Part shown: positions 34,971 to 35,000 of the stretch, one piece after another
Layout of the letters: each line of letters begins with the position of its first letter
Numbering within the stretch: the first letter of the stretch is position 1
NCBI GenBank assembly: GCA_905221605.1
Contig: CAJNDS010002517.1
Span: forward strand, 105,001-140,000
DNA from: Symbiodinium natans
Lineage: Eukaryota > Sar > Dinophyceae > Suessiales > Symbiodiniaceae
Direction: 5' to 3'
DNA length: 35,000 nt
Program-made: the position numbers and the translations under genes
The notes under the pieces: generated by a model
Told to the model about the DNA's origin: nothing
Seen by the model: the letters and a program-made list of their open reading frames with translations, nothing else
The model's database searches: none

Positions 34971-35000
34971 GCCCAGGATGACGGGATTCTGGGACTTCCG

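Overview
The window looks like nuclear DNA of a dinoflagellate, most like a Symbiodiniaceae-type genome. Three things point there. Interstitial TTTAGGG/CCCTAAA arrays are scattered over most of the window. There is one intronless pentatricopeptide-repeat (PPR) gene of the ISACEKGGEWQMALHLLSQMP type that I recognise as abundant in dinoflagellates. Coding-like islands are tiny and GC-rich. There is no bacterial gene organisation, no rRNA or tRNA I can recognise, and no dinoflagellate spliced-leader gene that I could find by eye. The taxonomic call is inference.

Layout. 1-3.3 kb: telomere-type arrays, small inverted-repeat elements and short coding-like islands. 3.3-5.1 kb: unique or weakly repeated DNA. 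5.1-9.9 kb: a succession of tandem families (about 55 bp, 38-40 bp, a G-rich (T)GGTGGGAA family, diverged 350-600 bp units, 74-84 bp units). 9.9-14.15 kb: an 88-bp satellite in three blocks, two copies of a linked 390-bp block, and a 1.3-kb foreign segment sitting in the satellite with duplicated ends. 14.16-16.1 kb: a 146-bp AT/GC satellite, nine copies forward then five inverted, forming a large imperfect palindrome. 16.1-28.5 kb and 30.5-35 kb: a second telomere-repeat domain with many islands and short elements. 28.62-30.43 kb: the PPR gene, the only long open frame that I accept as a gene.

The most interesting pattern is in the telomere-repeat domains. Many short, non-repetitive, GC-rich islands have CCCTAAA repeats on their left and TTTAGGG repeats on their right. 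They often begin just after a CAG/AAG and end at a stop codon or a GT donor-like site. Read on the + strand, the DNA between islands runs TTTAGGG...CCCTAAA, so a transcript could fold it into a hairpin. Several telomeric arrays are also flanked by short direct repeats (26, 8, 9 and 8 bp). At 167-287 the duplicated sequence contains AG|GT, and exact removal of the insert restores an open frame. My working hypothesis is that telomere-type repeats here behave as inserted, intron-like elements inside or between small exons. This rests on reading by eye. Any 25-codon island has a fair chance of being open in some frame, so transcript data are needed to decide.

The PPR protein (604 aa, 16 complete 35-residue repeats plus partial ones at both ends) probably binds organellar RNA. 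Its repeats 9-16 follow a three-repeat higher-order pattern that predicts a trinucleotide-periodic RNA target.
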